From Bacillota bacterium (lineage in GTDB: Bacteria; Bacillota; Sulfobacillia; JAJYWN01; JAJZPE01), in contig JAJZPE010000007.1 in assembly GCA_021811325.1 (NCBI GenBank), forward strand, positions 1 through 44,686: 44,686 bases of DNA, read 5' to 3'. The notes under the pieces were generated by a model. It did no database searches, was not told the DNA's origin, and saw only the letters and a list, made by a program, of their open reading frames with translations. A program made the position numbers and the translations under genes. Numbering within the stretch: the first letter of the stretch is position 1; each line of letters starts with the position of its first letter. Shown here piece by piece: positions 8,033 through 16,921 of this stretch.

Positions 8033-8898
8033 ACTTTCTCGGCGATCCGTTCGCCGAAGATCCCGCGCGGCAGGAAGACAAGGATGGCCAGGAGCGTGAC
8101 GAAGGTGTAGGCGTCCTTGTAGACCGGCGAGATGAAGGCCGTCGCAAAGGCCTCCACCAGGCCCAGGAGGAGCCCGCCGACGATGGCCCCGGGGATGCTG
8201 CCGAACCCGCCGACGATGGTCGCCGCGAAGCCCTTGGTCATCGTGGCCATGCCCATGTCGATGGTCAGGAAGAAGATCGGGGCGACGAGGATGCCGGCGA
8301 CCGACCCAAGCAGAGCGGCGAAGAAGTAGGTCAGGGCGACCATCCGGGAGACCTTGACCCCCATCAGCGTCGCGGCCTGCTTGTTCTGGGCGGTGGCCCG
8401 CATCATCGCGCCGACCGTCGTCTTCATCATGAACAGGTAGAACAGGAGGATCAGGCCGCCCGTCATCGCGAGGATGAGGACGTGCTGCTTGACGATGCTG
8501 ACCCCGGCGACCCGCCAGACGCCCCCGAAGTACTCAGGGTAAGGGCGGGCGATGGCTCCCCAGACGATCTTGGCCATGTTCCGGAGGAACAGGCTGACCC
8601 CGAGGGTGCTGACGATGACGAACTCGAAGGTCGAATTGCGCAGCGGCCAGTAGGCCACGCGCTGGAAGACGGTCGCCCCGAAGAGGGCGATGACCGCTAC
8701 GGCCACCAGCATGGCCAGGTACCAGGGCATGATGCCCATCAGGCTGGCGCTGACGTAGGCAGCCAGGAGGACGAACTCTCCCTGGGCGAAGTTGAACGTC
8801 TCAGTGGTGTTGTAGATAACCACGATGGCCAGGGCCATCAGGGCGTAGATGCTTCCCTGCGCCAAACCGTTGACGGCGATCTGGACCAGGCTGCCCAT
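8029..8898 (-). CDS. livH: HAAT-type ABC transporter permease LivH
   Basis: Second membrane permease, 289 residues with about eight hydrophobic helices. It starts with the family-typical QIAVNGLAQGSIYALMAL and IVVIYNTTETFNFAQGEF. I use the ATG at 8898, which has GGAGG seven bases upstream; the ATG two codons earlier is only one base from that site. A GC-rich hairpin lies between livK and this gene, so the binding-protein message may be made in excess over the channel. Confidence 0.94.
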   Translation of the reverse strand: MGSLVQIAVNGLAQGSIYALMALAIVVIYNTTETFNFAQGEFVLLAAYVSASLMGIMPWYLAMLVAVAVIALFGATVFQRVAYWPLRNSTFEFVIVSTLGVSLFLRNMAKIVWGAIARPYPEYFGGVWRVAGVSIVKQHVLILAMTGGLILLFYLFMMKTTVGAMMRATAQNKQAATLMGVKVSRMVALTYFFAALLGSVAGILVAPIFFLTIDMGMATMTKGFAATIVGGFGSIPGAIVGGLLLGLVEAFATAFISPVYKDAYTFVTLLAILVFLPRGIFGERIAEKV

Positions 8899-8928
8899 TG
8901 GCATGCCTCCAATCAGTCTCGGTGGGTC

Positions 8929-8957
8929 CCGGGCGGAGGGACGCGCCCACCGCCCGG
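8929..8957 (-). terminator. Hairpin between livK and livH (attenuator or mRNA-stabilising)
   Basis: CCGGGCGG (8929-8936) pairs with CCGCCCGG (8950-8957). It lies 31 bases after the livK stop and has no T-run, so it more likely protects the livK transcript or partly terminates than ends the operon. Confidence 0.5.
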
Positions 8958-8988
8958 TCCACCGGGGTGTTAAACCGAATCCGCCAGC

Positions 8989-10179
8989 TTACTTCCAGGC
9001 GATGTTGTCGATGTACTTGAGGCCGCCGACGCCCGTCGGATCGATCTTGACGATGACGCCGGCCCACACGCCGAGGTTCTTGTCGTCGAAGGAGTAGTTG
9101 GTCATGACGCCCTTCCAGTTCTTGAGGGCCGCCAGGCCGTCGCGGACGTTCTGAGCGGTGAGCGGCTTCTTGTCGGCGTCGAGCTTCTTAATGACGTCGA
9201 CGAGCATGTAGATGCGGTCATAGTTGTGCATGGCCGTCCGGTCCGGGATCTTGTTGTACTTGGCCTGGTAGGCCTTGGCGAAGTCCTGGACCCTCTGGTC
9301 GGGGTTGCCTGGGCTGTTGTCGGTGACGCTGAGGACCTCGATCTTGGTGGCGTACTTGCCGGCCAGTTCGACCACCTGCGGATGGGCGTAGTAGCTGCCC
9401 ATGACCGTCTTGATCTGGCTGGTCAGACCGAGCTCGCCGATCGCCTTGACGATGAGGCCGGCCTCGGTCGGGTGCGACCAGCCGAGGAGGGTGTCGGCGC
9501 CGGACTTCTTGATCGCCATGAGCTGGCCGGTGAAGTCCTTGTCGCCGATGGTGTAGGCCTGGACCGTCAGGGGCTGGAGGTTGTATGTGGCGAGCGCGGC
9601 CTTGAGGGATTCCATACCGCCCTGACCGAAGTCGTCGGTGTCGTAGATGATGGCGAACTTGCTACGATGCTCTTTCTCGACGAGGTACTTGACGGTAAGA
9701 GAGGCGTTGACGCTGTCGTCAGCGACAGTATGGAAGTAGAAGTTGTTCCAGTCCGGGACCTTGTTGAGCTTGGCGCTGGTGGCCCCGCTGAGGTAGGCCA
9801 CCTTGAGCTGGCCGATGTAGGGCATGATGGGGATGGAGATGGAGCTGAGTTCAGAACCGGCCACGGCGACGATTTTCGGGTGCTCGGACATCATCTTCTG
9901 GAAGGAGCTGATGGCCGTGGCCGCCTTGCTGGCGGTGTCTTCGTAGACGAGTTCGATCTTCTTGCCGTCGATGCCGCCCTTGGCGTTGATCTCTTCGACG
10001 GCGAGCTTGGTGGCGTTGACGGCGTACTCTTCGCCGGGGGCGAAGGAGCCGGTCGTCGCCTGGAGTTGCCCGATCTGGATGGTCTTGCTGGAAGATGCCC
10101 CGCTGCAACCGGAGACGACGGTGCCGACGGCGAACATCGCCAGCACCACCAGGACCATAAGCCTGGACTTCAAGCTCAT
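8989..10179 (-). CDS. livK: ABC transporter substrate-binding lipoprotein (LivJ/LivK class)
   Basis: Extracytoplasmic receptor of the importer, 396 residues. The N-terminus is a lipoprotein signal (MSLKSRL, hydrophobic stretch, VVSGC) with lipidation at Cys25. The mature part is a type I periplasmic binding fold of the Peripla_BP_6 class: TIQIGQLQATTGSF, AVNATKLAVEEINAKGGIDGKKIELVYEDT (first helix-strand unit, read in parts), and FAIIYDTDDFGQGG. GGGAGGT is eight bases before the ATG. It is first in the livKHMGF operon, downstream of two M20 genes. The ligand is not known; the family binds amino acids, amides, urea or aromatic acids. Confidence 0.93.
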   Translation of the reverse strand: MSLKSRLMVLVVLAMFAVGTVVSGCSGASSSKTIQIGQLQATTGSFAPGEEYAVNATKLAVEEINAKGGIDGKKIELVYEDTASKAATAISSFQKMMSEHPKIVAVAGSELSSISIPIMPYIGQLKVAYLSGATSAKLNKVPDWNNFYFHTVADDSVNASLTVKYLVEKEHRSKFAIIYDTDDFGQGGMESLKAALATYNLQPLTVQAYTIGDKDFTGQLMAIKKSGADTLLGWSHPTEAGLIVKAIGELGLTSQIKTVMGSYYAHPQVVELAGKYATKIEVLSVTDNSPGNPDQRVQDFAKAYQAKYNKIPDRTAMHNYDRIYMLVDVIKKLDADKKPLTAQNVRDGLAALKNWKGVMTNYSFDDKNLGVWAGVIVKIDPTGVGGLKYIDNIAWK

Positions 10180-10357
10180 TCCTCGTTACCTCCCTTGGAG
10201 TCTAGGTAAAGCCCGACGACACTGCTATCAGGGTCGCTCTCCAGGAGACTGCTTGACCCGGGGGCCCTCGTCCCCCGGCCCTGCGCTGGTGCTCCGATCC
10301 ACCGCCCCCCTTTCCCGGTGCGATTCAGCGGCCTGTGGAGTGGAGACAGAGAGAAAG
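10180..10357. promoter_or_regulatory. Spacer before livK with GC-rich hairpin
   Basis: A 178-base gap on the minus strand between an M20 gene and livK. It holds a stem CCGGGGG (10258-10264) / CCCCCGG (10272-10278). No clear -35/-10 pair is seen. It could be an internal attenuator, processing site or weak terminator before a separate liv promoter. Confidence 0.4.
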
Positions 10358-11617
10358 CTAAGCGGCGCCGCTCCACCGCAACAGGAACAGGGCGACGCTC
10401 TTGGTGAAGTCCAAGAGGTCTCGCAGCTCGAGGTACTCGTCGACGCAGTGGATGTGGGAGACGTCCCCGGGGCCGTAGACGACGACCGGGATGCCCCGCT
10501 CGGCGAACCAGCCGCCGTCGACGATGGCGCCGCGGCCGGTGATCCGGGCCGGCTCGCCGCGCACGGTCTCGATGGCCGCAGCCAGGGCCAGCACCCCGGG
10601 GTCGGCCGGGTCCGTCCGGCACGGGCGGAACTCGGCCGGGTCGGCCGCCGGCAGCCACTCAATCTCCGGCGGGTACTTGCGTAGCCAGGGGTCGGCCTTG
10701 GCGGCCGCCAGGACGTGCTCCTCGAACTCCCGCCGGACGTCCTCGACCGTCTCGTTGGGCAGGCTGAAGACGGTCGCCAGGAGTTCGCACGAGCTGGGGA
10801 TGACGGCCATGTTGCCGCCGCCGTGGATGGCGAAGGTGTTGATCATCGCCTGCCCGGGCGGGAGGTGCGGGTGGGTCTTGAAGGCGGCCCAGTGCCGCTC
10901 CAGAGCCAGGAGGGCGGGGACGATGACCGTGGCCGTCTTCTCGAGGCAGTTGGCCCCTTCGCGACCGTAGCCGGCGTTGTTGAACTCGCGCCGGGCCACC
11001 AGGTGCTGGCTGTACGGGGCCTTGACCCGGACGGCCACGTTCATCACCCCGATCGAGGTGACGAAGACGTCGCGGCCCCGTGCGCACTCCCCGACGATGG
11101 CGAAGTCGCCGCCGTAACCGCGCTCGAGACAGGCCTTGGTGCCGGGCTCGCCGCGCTCCTCGCCCATGACGCTCTGGACGGTGACGTCGCCCTTGAGCTT
11201 GTAGCCCAGGGCCTTCAGGGCCTGCAGGGCGAAGATGAAGCCGGCCAGCCCGCTCTTCATGTCACTGGTGCCCCGGCCGTACATCCGGTCTCCGTCGATC
11301 TCGCCGCCAAAGGGCGGGTGGCGCCAGGACCCGGGCAGGAGAACCTCGGCCACGTCGAGGTGCCCGTTGAGGACCACCGACCTCCCGCCGCCCCGGCCCT
11401 CGAGAACGCCGACGGCGTTGGGCCGGCCCGGCAGGGCGTCGAAGACATCGACCTTCATCCCCAGGTCCTTCAGGCGGCCGGCGACCCATCCCTGGGCCGC
11501 TTTCTCGTTGCCCCCCGGCGGGTTCTGGGTGTCGAACGAGACGAGTTTCTGTAACAGGGAAAACAGCTCATTCCGGTGCGCGTCCACGTAATCGAGAACA
11601 TCGCGGTGGTCGGCCAT
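10358..11617 (-). CDS. M20 metallopeptidase, ArgE/DapE family (island copy 3)
   Basis: Predicted zinc-dependent amidohydrolase of 419 residues, more distant from the two similar copies at 4338-5513 and 11638-12786. Ligands: His86 in NGHLDV, Asp119 in GRGTSDMK, Glu143-Glu144 in MGEERGEPG, Glu167 in VGECARG, and a C-terminal His in DVSHIHCVDEY. The layout resembles deformylase/deacetylase members that use a compact lid domain. The ATG at 11617 has only a weak AGCAGG upstream; a strong AAGGAGG overlaps the stop of the previous gene 15 bases away. It sits 20 bases after copy 2 and ahead of livK. Confidence 0.87.
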   Translation of the reverse strand: MADHRDVLDYVDAHRNELFSLLQKLVSFDTQNPPGGNEKAAQGWVAGRLKDLGMKVDVFDALPGRPNAVGVLEGRGGGRSVVLNGHLDVAEVLLPGSWRHPPFGGEIDGDRMYGRGTSDMKSGLAGFIFALQALKALGYKLKGDVTVQSVMGEERGEPGTKACLERGYGGDFAIVGECARGRDVFVTSIGVMNVAVRVKAPYSQHLVARREFNNAGYGREGANCLEKTATVIVPALLALERHWAAFKTHPHLPPGQAMINTFAIHGGGNMAVIPSSCELLATVFSLPNETVEDVRREFEEHVLAAAKADPWLRKYPPEIEWLPAADPAEFRPCRTDPADPGVLALAAAIETVRGEPARITGRGAIVDGGWFAERGIPVVVYGPGDVSHIHCVDEYLELRDLLDFTKSVALFLLRWSGAA

Positions 11618-11637
11618 CGCCTGCTCGTCACGCCTCC

Positions 11638-12786
11638 TTAGAAGATCAATCTCCGCGCGGCTTCGGTGAGGACGGCCGCGGCCGTCTCCAGTTCCGCCGG
11701 CGAGACGAACTCATCGATGGTGTGGGCCTGCTCCAGGCGACCCGGCCCGAAAAGGGCGCAGTGCGGGTTGCCGGTGATGGCCGAGATGATGGCCGCGTCG
11801 GTGTAGGCCGGGAAACCGGCGACCTTCATCTTGGTCCCGGTGACGGCGGCGAAGGCCGACTTGCAGCCGTCGATGACCGGCGACGCCGGGTCGGTCTCGA
11901 CCGGGGGACGGTCGATGTTGATCTGCCTGAACTCGGCCCGAAGCCCCGGGAAGCCCGCGGTGACCTCGCTCGTGACCTGACGCAGCAGGTCGGCCGAGGA
12001 CGGGATGGTCATCGGCGGGACGAGGCGCATGTCGACCTCGACCCGGCAGCGGTCAGACACGACGTTGGTCTTCTCCCCGCCCTCGATCTTCCCGTAGGTG
12101 ACGGACGGCCGGCCGAGGATGGGGTGGTCGTAAGGCAAGGCGGCCACGCGGTCCTTCAGGGCCGCCAGGACTTTGGCCATCCCGTGGATGGCGTCGACGC
12201 CGTGCTGTGGGTTACCGGCGTGGGCGTTCTTGCCCCGGGTGACTATCTCGTACCAGATGACGCCTTTGTGGGCCGTGAGAAGCTCGAGACCGGTGGGCTC
12301 GGTGGCCACGACCATCGTCTCCCGGCCCACGTAGCCCTGCTTGACGAGGTCGACCGCGCCGAGCATGTCCGTGCCTTCCTCATCCATGGTCGCGCAGACG
12401 AGGAAGTCCTTGCGGGGACGGCGCCCCGAGGCGGCCGCGTTCTTGAGGGCCACGAGGATGGCGGCCAGGCCGCCCTTCATGTCCGTCGAGCCGCGGCCGT
12501 ACAGCTTGCCGCCATCAATGGTCCCGTCGAACGGGCCGTGCACCCAACCCTCGCCGCGCGGGACGGTGTCCATGTGGCCGAGGTAAGCCAGTCCGGGCTC
12601 CCGCGTCTCACCCCGCAGGACGCCGATGACGTTGGGCCGGCCGGGCCGGACCTCGTACGTGATGACCTCGACCCCGGGGACGCTCTTGAGCCAGCCGGCG
12701 ACGAACTCGCCGATCTTCTCCTCGCTCCCGGTCGGGTTCTCGCTGGGGATGCGGACGAGGGCTTGGGTCAGTTCAGTGACCGACAT
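11638..12786 (-). CDS. M20 metallopeptidase, ArgE/DapE family (island copy 2)
   Basis: Predicted zinc amidohydrolase of 382 residues and an evident paralogue of the enzyme at 4338-5513. The two share GHMDTVP, the DEEG context, THEN-like hydrophobic core patterns, TNVV-DRCRVE and QINIDRPPVE. Ligands here are His71, Asp73, Asp102, catalytic Glu136, Glu137, Glu163 (in TEPTG) and the His of QAHTIDEF. AAGGAGA lies nine bases before the ATG. It lies between larA and copy 3 on the same strand, 53 bases after larA. The substrate is not known; a carboxylate-bearing N-acyl compound is usual for this family. Confidence 0.88.
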   Translation of the reverse strand: MSVTELTQALVRIPSENPTGSEEKIGEFVAGWLKSVPGVEVITYEVRPGRPNVIGVLRGETREPGLAYLGHMDTVPRGEGWVHGPFDGTIDGGKLYGRGSTDMKGGLAAILVALKNAAASGRRPRKDFLVCATMDEEGTDMLGAVDLVKQGYVGRETMVVATEPTGLELLTAHKGVIWYEIVTRGKNAHAGNPQHGVDAIHGMAKVLAALKDRVAALPYDHPILGRPSVTYGKIEGGEKTNVVSDRCRVEVDMRLVPPMTIPSSADLLRQVTSEVTAGFPGLRAEFRQINIDRPPVETDPASPVIDGCKSAFAAVTGTKMKVAGFPAYTDAAIISAITGNPHCALFGPGRLEQAHTIDEFVSPAELETAAAVLTEAARRLIF

Positions 12787-12810
12787 CAGGACGGGTCTCC
12801 TTCCCTGGGT

Positions 12811-12850
12811 CAGGCTGGGTCGGGTCAGGACGGGTCGGGTCAGGACGGGT
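12811..12850. repeat. 15-base tandem repeat at the end of larA
   Basis: About 2.7 units of a 15-mer: CAGGCTGGGTCGGGT (12811-12825), CAGGACGGGTCGGGT (12826-12840), then CAGGACGGGT (12841-12850). The last unit encodes the final larA codons. The rest fills the spacer before the M20 gene, so copy changes would alter spacing there. Confidence 0.8.
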
Positions 12851-14138
12851 TGAGCGTGGGCAGTGTCCTTTGGGGCTGCGGGAAGAACAGGACGCGGCCG
12901 AGCCGGCCGCCCTTCCGGGCGTGGGTGATGGCCCTCTCCAGGGCCTCTTGGGGCGAACCCGCGGCGTCCACGAACATCTTCCCGAAGGTAGCCGCCGGGA
13001 CGCCGGGCGAGGTGGCGAAGAGCTTGATGCCCCTCTTCTGGACCCGGGAGAGCAGGAGGGCGTGGTCCATCTGGATCCTGTAGGCCTGCGCGAGGCGCCT
13101 TATCACGCCGTCCGGGGTGGTCTCCCCAGCGTACGGCTTGAGCAGGTCGTCCGACCCGACCCCCTCAGGGCAGGAGGTGTACAGGACGATGGCCCCACCC
13201 CTGGCGAGGACCGGCTCGATGGCGAAGACGGGCTTCAGGGATTGATAGAGGTTGATGTTCAAGGGCCCGCCCGGCGTGGTGACGACGACATCGGGCTGTT
13301 CTTGAAGGGCCACCTCGCTGAAAGACCGCAGGAAGTCGACGGCCGCCAGGTGGGCCGCCCTGAGGTCGCCGGCGAAGACGCCGATGGGCTCCCCCGCCTT
13401 GTCGACCACGGTGTTGACCACGAAGTGCAGGCCGAGGAGGGCCGCGGCTTCCTCCATGTCCTCGCTGACCGGGTTGCCCTCGAGGACGCCGATGGACGCG
13501 CGCGGGCTGAGAATCATCTCCGGCCGGTGATTGGCGACGATCGACTCCTCACCGGCCACGCCCGGCAGGACGAGCTTGCGGCCGCCGGAGAAGCCGGCGA
13601 ACTCGTGTGGCTCGACCTTGGCCAGGCCGACACGGAGGTCGCACTCGTAGACCGTCCGGTTGACCTCGACCGGGGTGCCCCGCGACGTCCGACCCAGGCT
13701 GACGAGGGCCTCGGGGGTGTACGGGTCGTGGTTGACGATGCGCACCCGGCCGCGGAACTCGGGGCCGATTATCTCGTCCATCTCCTGGGGCGTAGCCGGC
13801 CGGTGGACGCCGATGGCCACGATGATCACGATATCCTCGAGCCGCATCCCGCCGCGGCGCAGCTCACCCAGGATGAGCGGCACGAACCGGCCGGAGGGGG
13901 CGTTGCGGGTCGAATCGGGGACGATCACGCAGGCCCGCCGGGCCCGTCCGGCGAGTTCGGCCAGGGGTCGGACGCCGATGGGGCGCCGCAGGGCTTCCTC
14001 GTAGGCCGCCGAGTCGATGGCCGGCGGTTCTTCCATCCTCGCCAGCCCGGCGGACAGCTCGGCGCCGACGTTCATGGTCACGCCCTCGAGCTCGTCCCGA
14101 TATACAACCCGCGGACCATCGCGTCTGACGGAGTACAC
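12840..14138 (-). CDS. larA: LarA-family nickel-dependent 2-hydroxy-acid racemase
   Basis: Likely interconverts the D and L forms of a 2-hydroxy acid such as lactate, using the nickel-pincer nucleotide cofactor. The 432-residue protein keeps the known LarA catalytic set at almost the same spacing: Asp75 and Arg78 (VPDSTR), His112 (GVHRPAT), His178 (VEPHEF), the cofactor-binding Lys188 (GFSGGRK) and His204 (NHRPEM). These match D72, R75, H108, H174, K184 and H200 of Lactiplantibacillus LarA. GTG start with AAAGGAG seven bases upstream. Cofactor genes larB, larC and larE are not in the window. LarA relatives also act on malate, phenyllactate, 2-hydroxyglutarate or gluconate, so lactate is likely but not certain. 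Confidence 0.87.
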   Translation of the reverse strand: MYSVRRDGPRVVYRDELEGVTMNVGAELSAGLARMEEPPAIDSAAYEEALRRPIGVRPLAELAGRARRACVIVPDSTRNAPSGRFVPLILGELRRGGMRLEDIVIIVAIGVHRPATPQEMDEIIGPEFRGRVRIVNHDPYTPEALVSLGRTSRGTPVEVNRTVYECDLRVGLAKVEPHEFAGFSGGRKLVLPGVAGEESIVANHRPEMILSPRASIGVLEGNPVSEDMEEAAALLGLHFVVNTVVDKAGEPIGVFAGDLRAAHLAAVDFLRSFSEVALQEQPDVVVTTPGGPLNINLYQSLKPVFAIEPVLARGGAIVLYTSCPEGVGSDDLLKPYAGETTPDGVIRRLAQAYRIQMDHALLLSRVQKRGIKLFATSPGVPAATFGKMFVDAAGSPQEALERAITHARKGGRLGRVLFFPQPQRTLPTLNPS

Positions 14139-14340
14139 GGCTTTGCTCCTTTCCCGACCGGCGGTATCTTCCTCGCGCTTCCGCCGGTCTCACGGCCACC
14201 CGATCGGCCACGCCCAAGATTTGCCAACTGTTAACAGTCTGTCCGCAGGAGGCGGCGGCCGCCCTTGGTTCCGATGGGGGGGTGACGATTCCACAAGCCT
14301 GGTCTATTGGCTTTTTTGAAAGCGACGCCTTTCGAAACCG
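14139..14340. promoter_or_regulatory. Spacer before larA with a 12-base perfect palindrome
   Basis: A 202-base gap inside the island. ACTGTTAACAGT (14227-14238) is a perfect palindrome and a candidate operator. It shares TGTT/AACA half-site character with the palindrome near 20711. No confident -35/-10 is seen, but a separate larA promoter here is plausible. Confidence 0.4.
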
Positions 14341-15573
14341 TCAGGCCCCCGCGCCGGTCACGGCCATGGAGATGGCCATGTTGCCGTGGACCGACTTTCT
14401 TAACCGGTCGAGGCTGACCCGGTCGGTGGGCTGGTGGGCGTACTGCTCTTCGCCGGCCGAGTAGCCGATGGTCGGCAGGCCCAGCTCGACCGCGGTCAGG
14501 GCGCCGTCGGTGCCGAAGTCCCAGCGGCCGAAGCCGGGGTTCTGGCCCAGTCCGGTGAGGGCCCCGCGGACCCGCTCGACGTGCGGCTCGCGCCGGTCGG
14601 TCAGGAAGGCCGGCTTGTACAGCTCGATGGTCTCCTCGAGGCCCGTGTAACTGCGATGGGCCAGTTGCCGGAAGGCCACGGTGGCCCGGCCTTCGGGGAC
14701 TCGCCGGGCGAGGATTTCCTCGAATTGATCGATTGTTGACTGTCTGTCCTCTGAAGGAAGGAAGCGGCGGTCGACCCAGATCGTGCAGCGGTCGGGGATG
14801 ATGCTGCCCCAGCCGGGGGAGGCGAGGATGTTGGTCACGGCGGCGCTCGACTTCCCGAGGAAGGCGTCCTCCGGCAAGGCGTCGGCCATCTCCCGGACGG
14901 CCTCGACCACCGGGGCCATCAGGTAGACCGCGTTGACCCCGCGCCAAGGTGAACTGCTGTGGCCGATCTGGCCCAAGGTCGAGATCTCGAACTCGGCCCG
15001 GCCCCGGTGGCCGAGGTAGATGTCGAGGCTCGTCGCCTCGGCCAGGACCACCAGGCCGATCCGGCCCGGATAGCCGGTCAGGACCTCGCCGGCCAGGCGG
15101 CGCATCCCCCACATGTCGCCGGGCTCCTCGTCGACCACGCCGGTGACGATGATGTCGCCACCGTGGGTCAGGCCGGCCTTCTTGACCAGCGCCGCCGCGT
15201 AAACTTGGGCGGCGGTGGCCCCCTTGACGTCGCTGGCGCCGCGGCCGTGGAGGTACCCGTCGCGGACCAGGCCCTCGTAGGGCGGGTATGGCCAGGCCTC
15301 GGGGTTGCCGGGGGAGACGTGGTCCATGTGGAAGTTGTAGAGGACATGTTCGCCACGCCCGTCGCCGCGGATGACCCCGACGACGTTGCCGGTCGAGTCG
15401 GTGAAGACCTGGTCGTAGCCCAGCCGGGTCATCTCCGCCTGAATGAGGTCGGCGACGACCCGTTCCTGCCCGCTGATGCTCGGCGTACGGACCAGGCGCC
15501 GGGCGAAGTCCACCAGGTCGTCCCAGGCTGCGTCGACATAACGGTCCAATTCGCGGAGCCCCTCACCGGCCAC
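14341..15573 (-). CDS. M20 metallopeptidase, YgeY-like (island copy 1)
   Basis: Predicted zinc amidohydrolase of 410 residues from a different M20 branch, resembling YgeY-type deacetylases. Ligands: His82 in NFHMDHVSPG, Asp115 in GRGASDVK, the acid pair Glu149-Glu150 in VVDEEPGD, a Glu in LAEATSL, and a late His in EEQYAHQPTDR. I start at the GTG at 15573, which has GGAGGT eight bases upstream and overlaps the glcF stop by 11 bases. The longer frame to 15633 adds only an Arg-rich stretch inside glcF. It is coupled to glcDE-glcF, so its product probably feeds or uses the same hydroxy acid pathway. Confidence 0.87.
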   Translation of the reverse strand: MAGEGLRELDRYVDAAWDDLVDFARRLVRTPSISGQERVVADLIQAEMTRLGYDQVFTDSTGNVVGVIRGDGRGEHVLYNFHMDHVSPGNPEAWPYPPYEGLVRDGYLHGRGASDVKGATAAQVYAAALVKKAGLTHGGDIIVTGVVDEEPGDMWGMRRLAGEVLTGYPGRIGLVVLAEATSLDIYLGHRGRAEFEISTLGQIGHSSSPWRGVNAVYLMAPVVEAVREMADALPEDAFLGKSSAAVTNILASPGWGSIIPDRCTIWVDRRFLPSEDRQSTIDQFEEILARRVPEGRATVAFRQLAHRSYTGLEETIELYKPAFLTDRREPHVERVRGALTGLGQNPGFGRWDFGTDGALTAVELGLPTIGYSAGEEQYAHQPTDRVSLDRLRKSVHGNMAISMAVTGAGA

Positions 15574-16921
15574 TGCCGGCCACCTCCCGCTTTTCCGGCG
15601 CCTTGGTCGTGCGCGCGCCCGTGGTTCGCCCATCCTCGGCCTCGCCCGACGCGGGCCCGGTTCCCGCGCCCTCCTCGGCCCGATAGGCCTGGGCCAAGAG
15701 TTCGACGGCGTGGACCACCTTGGCCGGGACCCCGTGCTTCTTCAGGCCATAGCCCAAATTGAGCTGGCAGGCCGGGCAACCGGTGGCCAGGATTTCGGCC
15801 TTGGTCTCGGCCACGTGGGCCACCTTGCGCCCGAGGATCTCGTCCGAGAGCTGAACGTGGGTCAGCATGTAAGAACCGGCCGCGCCGCAGCAGGCGTCGG
15901 CTTCTTTCATCTCCCGGAAGTCGAGGCCCGGGATGCTCTTCAGGACGGCCCGCGGCTCGGCCGTGACCTTGAGATGACGGCAGAGGTGGCACGGGTCGTG
16001 GTAGGTGACCGAGGTCTTGACCTCGCCCCGCGGTTTGGCGAAGCCGATCTCCACCAGGTACTTGGAGATGTCCCGGACCTTCATCGACAAAGCCCGGGCC
16101 TTGGCCCGGTATTCCGGGTCGTCGGCCAGGAGTCCCGCGTACTCGGCCAGGGTCGAGGTGCAACTGCCGCAATCGCTGACGACGGCCTCGACGTCGAGAC
16201 CGGCGAAGCGGTCGAGGTTCCGGCGGGCCATCTCTTTGGCCGTCTCCTTGTCCCCGTAGGCCAGGGCCGGCAGGCCGCAGCAGACGGCCTCGGGCACTTC
16301 GACGCGGACCTTGTTCCGCTGGAGGACGTCGATGGTGGCGATTCCGGGGGCGTGGTTGAGACGGTTTGTCGCGCACCCGATGAAATAGGCGACTTTGTGG
16401 GCGGGGCTATCGACGGCCTTCAGGTACCGCGGCGCCTGCGACTGCAGGCTTCGCCGCTCGGTCCTATCGACCAGCCGGTTGGCCTTGGCGACGACACCAG
16501 CGACGCGCTCCAGCCGGGTGACGATGGTCACCGGCCGAAGCGTCTTGGCGTAGTAGCCGAGCAGGGTCACGACCGTGTTGAAGGGCCTGGGGTTGCGGAG
16601 GACCCTGACCACCGCCCGGGCGACCGCCGGCTTCCCCTGGGTCTTCATCAGTTCCTCACGGGCGGCCAGCATGATCTGGTCCGTCCGGACGCCCGAAGGG
16701 CAGGCGGCGACGCACTTCTGGCATAGGAGGCACTCATAGATGGGGGCCATGGTCTCGGGGTCGACCGGCAGACGGCCCTCGATCATCGCCCGGACAAGGG
16801 CGATGCGGCCGCGGGCGACCGACCACTCGACCCGCGTCTCGGCGTACGTCGGGCAGACGGCCTGGCAGCCGCCGCACCGGTTGCACTTGGCGACCTCTTC
16901 GTAGATGGCCTTCAGGCTCAT
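15563..16921 (-). CDS. glcF: Glycolate/D-lactate oxidase iron-sulfur subunit GlcF
   Basis: Electron-transfer subunit of a membrane-associated 2-hydroxy-acid dehydrogenase, 452 residues. Two 4Fe-4S motifs lie at the N-terminus: CNRCGGCQAVCP (Cys13, 16, 19, 23) and CLLCQKCVAACP (Cys64, 67, 70, 74). Two CCG (heterodisulfide-reductase-like) domains follow, with VCCGLPA, SDCGSC, YHDPCHLCRH, ACCGAAGSY and TGCPACQ. The ATG overlaps the stop of the fused flavoprotein gene (ATGA), a typical complex-partner arrangement. The last 45 residues are a charged low-complexity tail beyond the usual GlcF end. The substrate could be glycolate, D-lactate or another 2-hydroxy acid. Confidence 0.93.
   Translation of the reverse strand: MSLKAIYEEVAKCNRCGGCQAVCPTYAETRVEWSVARGRIALVRAMIEGRLPVDPETMAPIYECLLCQKCVAACPSGVRTDQIMLAAREELMKTQGKPAVARAVVRVLRNPRPFNTVVTLLGYYAKTLRPVTIVTRLERVAGVVAKANRLVDRTERRSLQSQAPRYLKAVDSPAHKVAYFIGCATNRLNHAPGIATIDVLQRNKVRVEVPEAVCCGLPALAYGDKETAKEMARRNLDRFAGLDVEAVVSDCGSCTSTLAEYAGLLADDPEYRAKARALSMKVRDISKYLVEIGFAKPRGEVKTSVTYHDPCHLCRHLKVTAEPRAVLKSIPGLDFREMKEADACCGAAGSYMLTHVQLSDEILGRKVAHVAETKAEILATGCPACQLNLGYGLKKHGVPAKVVHAVELLAQAYRAEEGAGTGPASGEAEDGRTTGARTTKAPEKREVAGSGR

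Noticed and set aside
6395-8110. A 571-codon open frame on the plus strand
   Set aside because: It lies antisense to livG and livM, is Asp/Glu/Gln/Gly/His-rich without any domain, and reflects high GC with few stop codons.
14270-14330. A T6 run with a short stem (AAGCC/GGCTT) on the plus strand
   Set aside because: Only 5 bp, and no plus-strand gene ends there.
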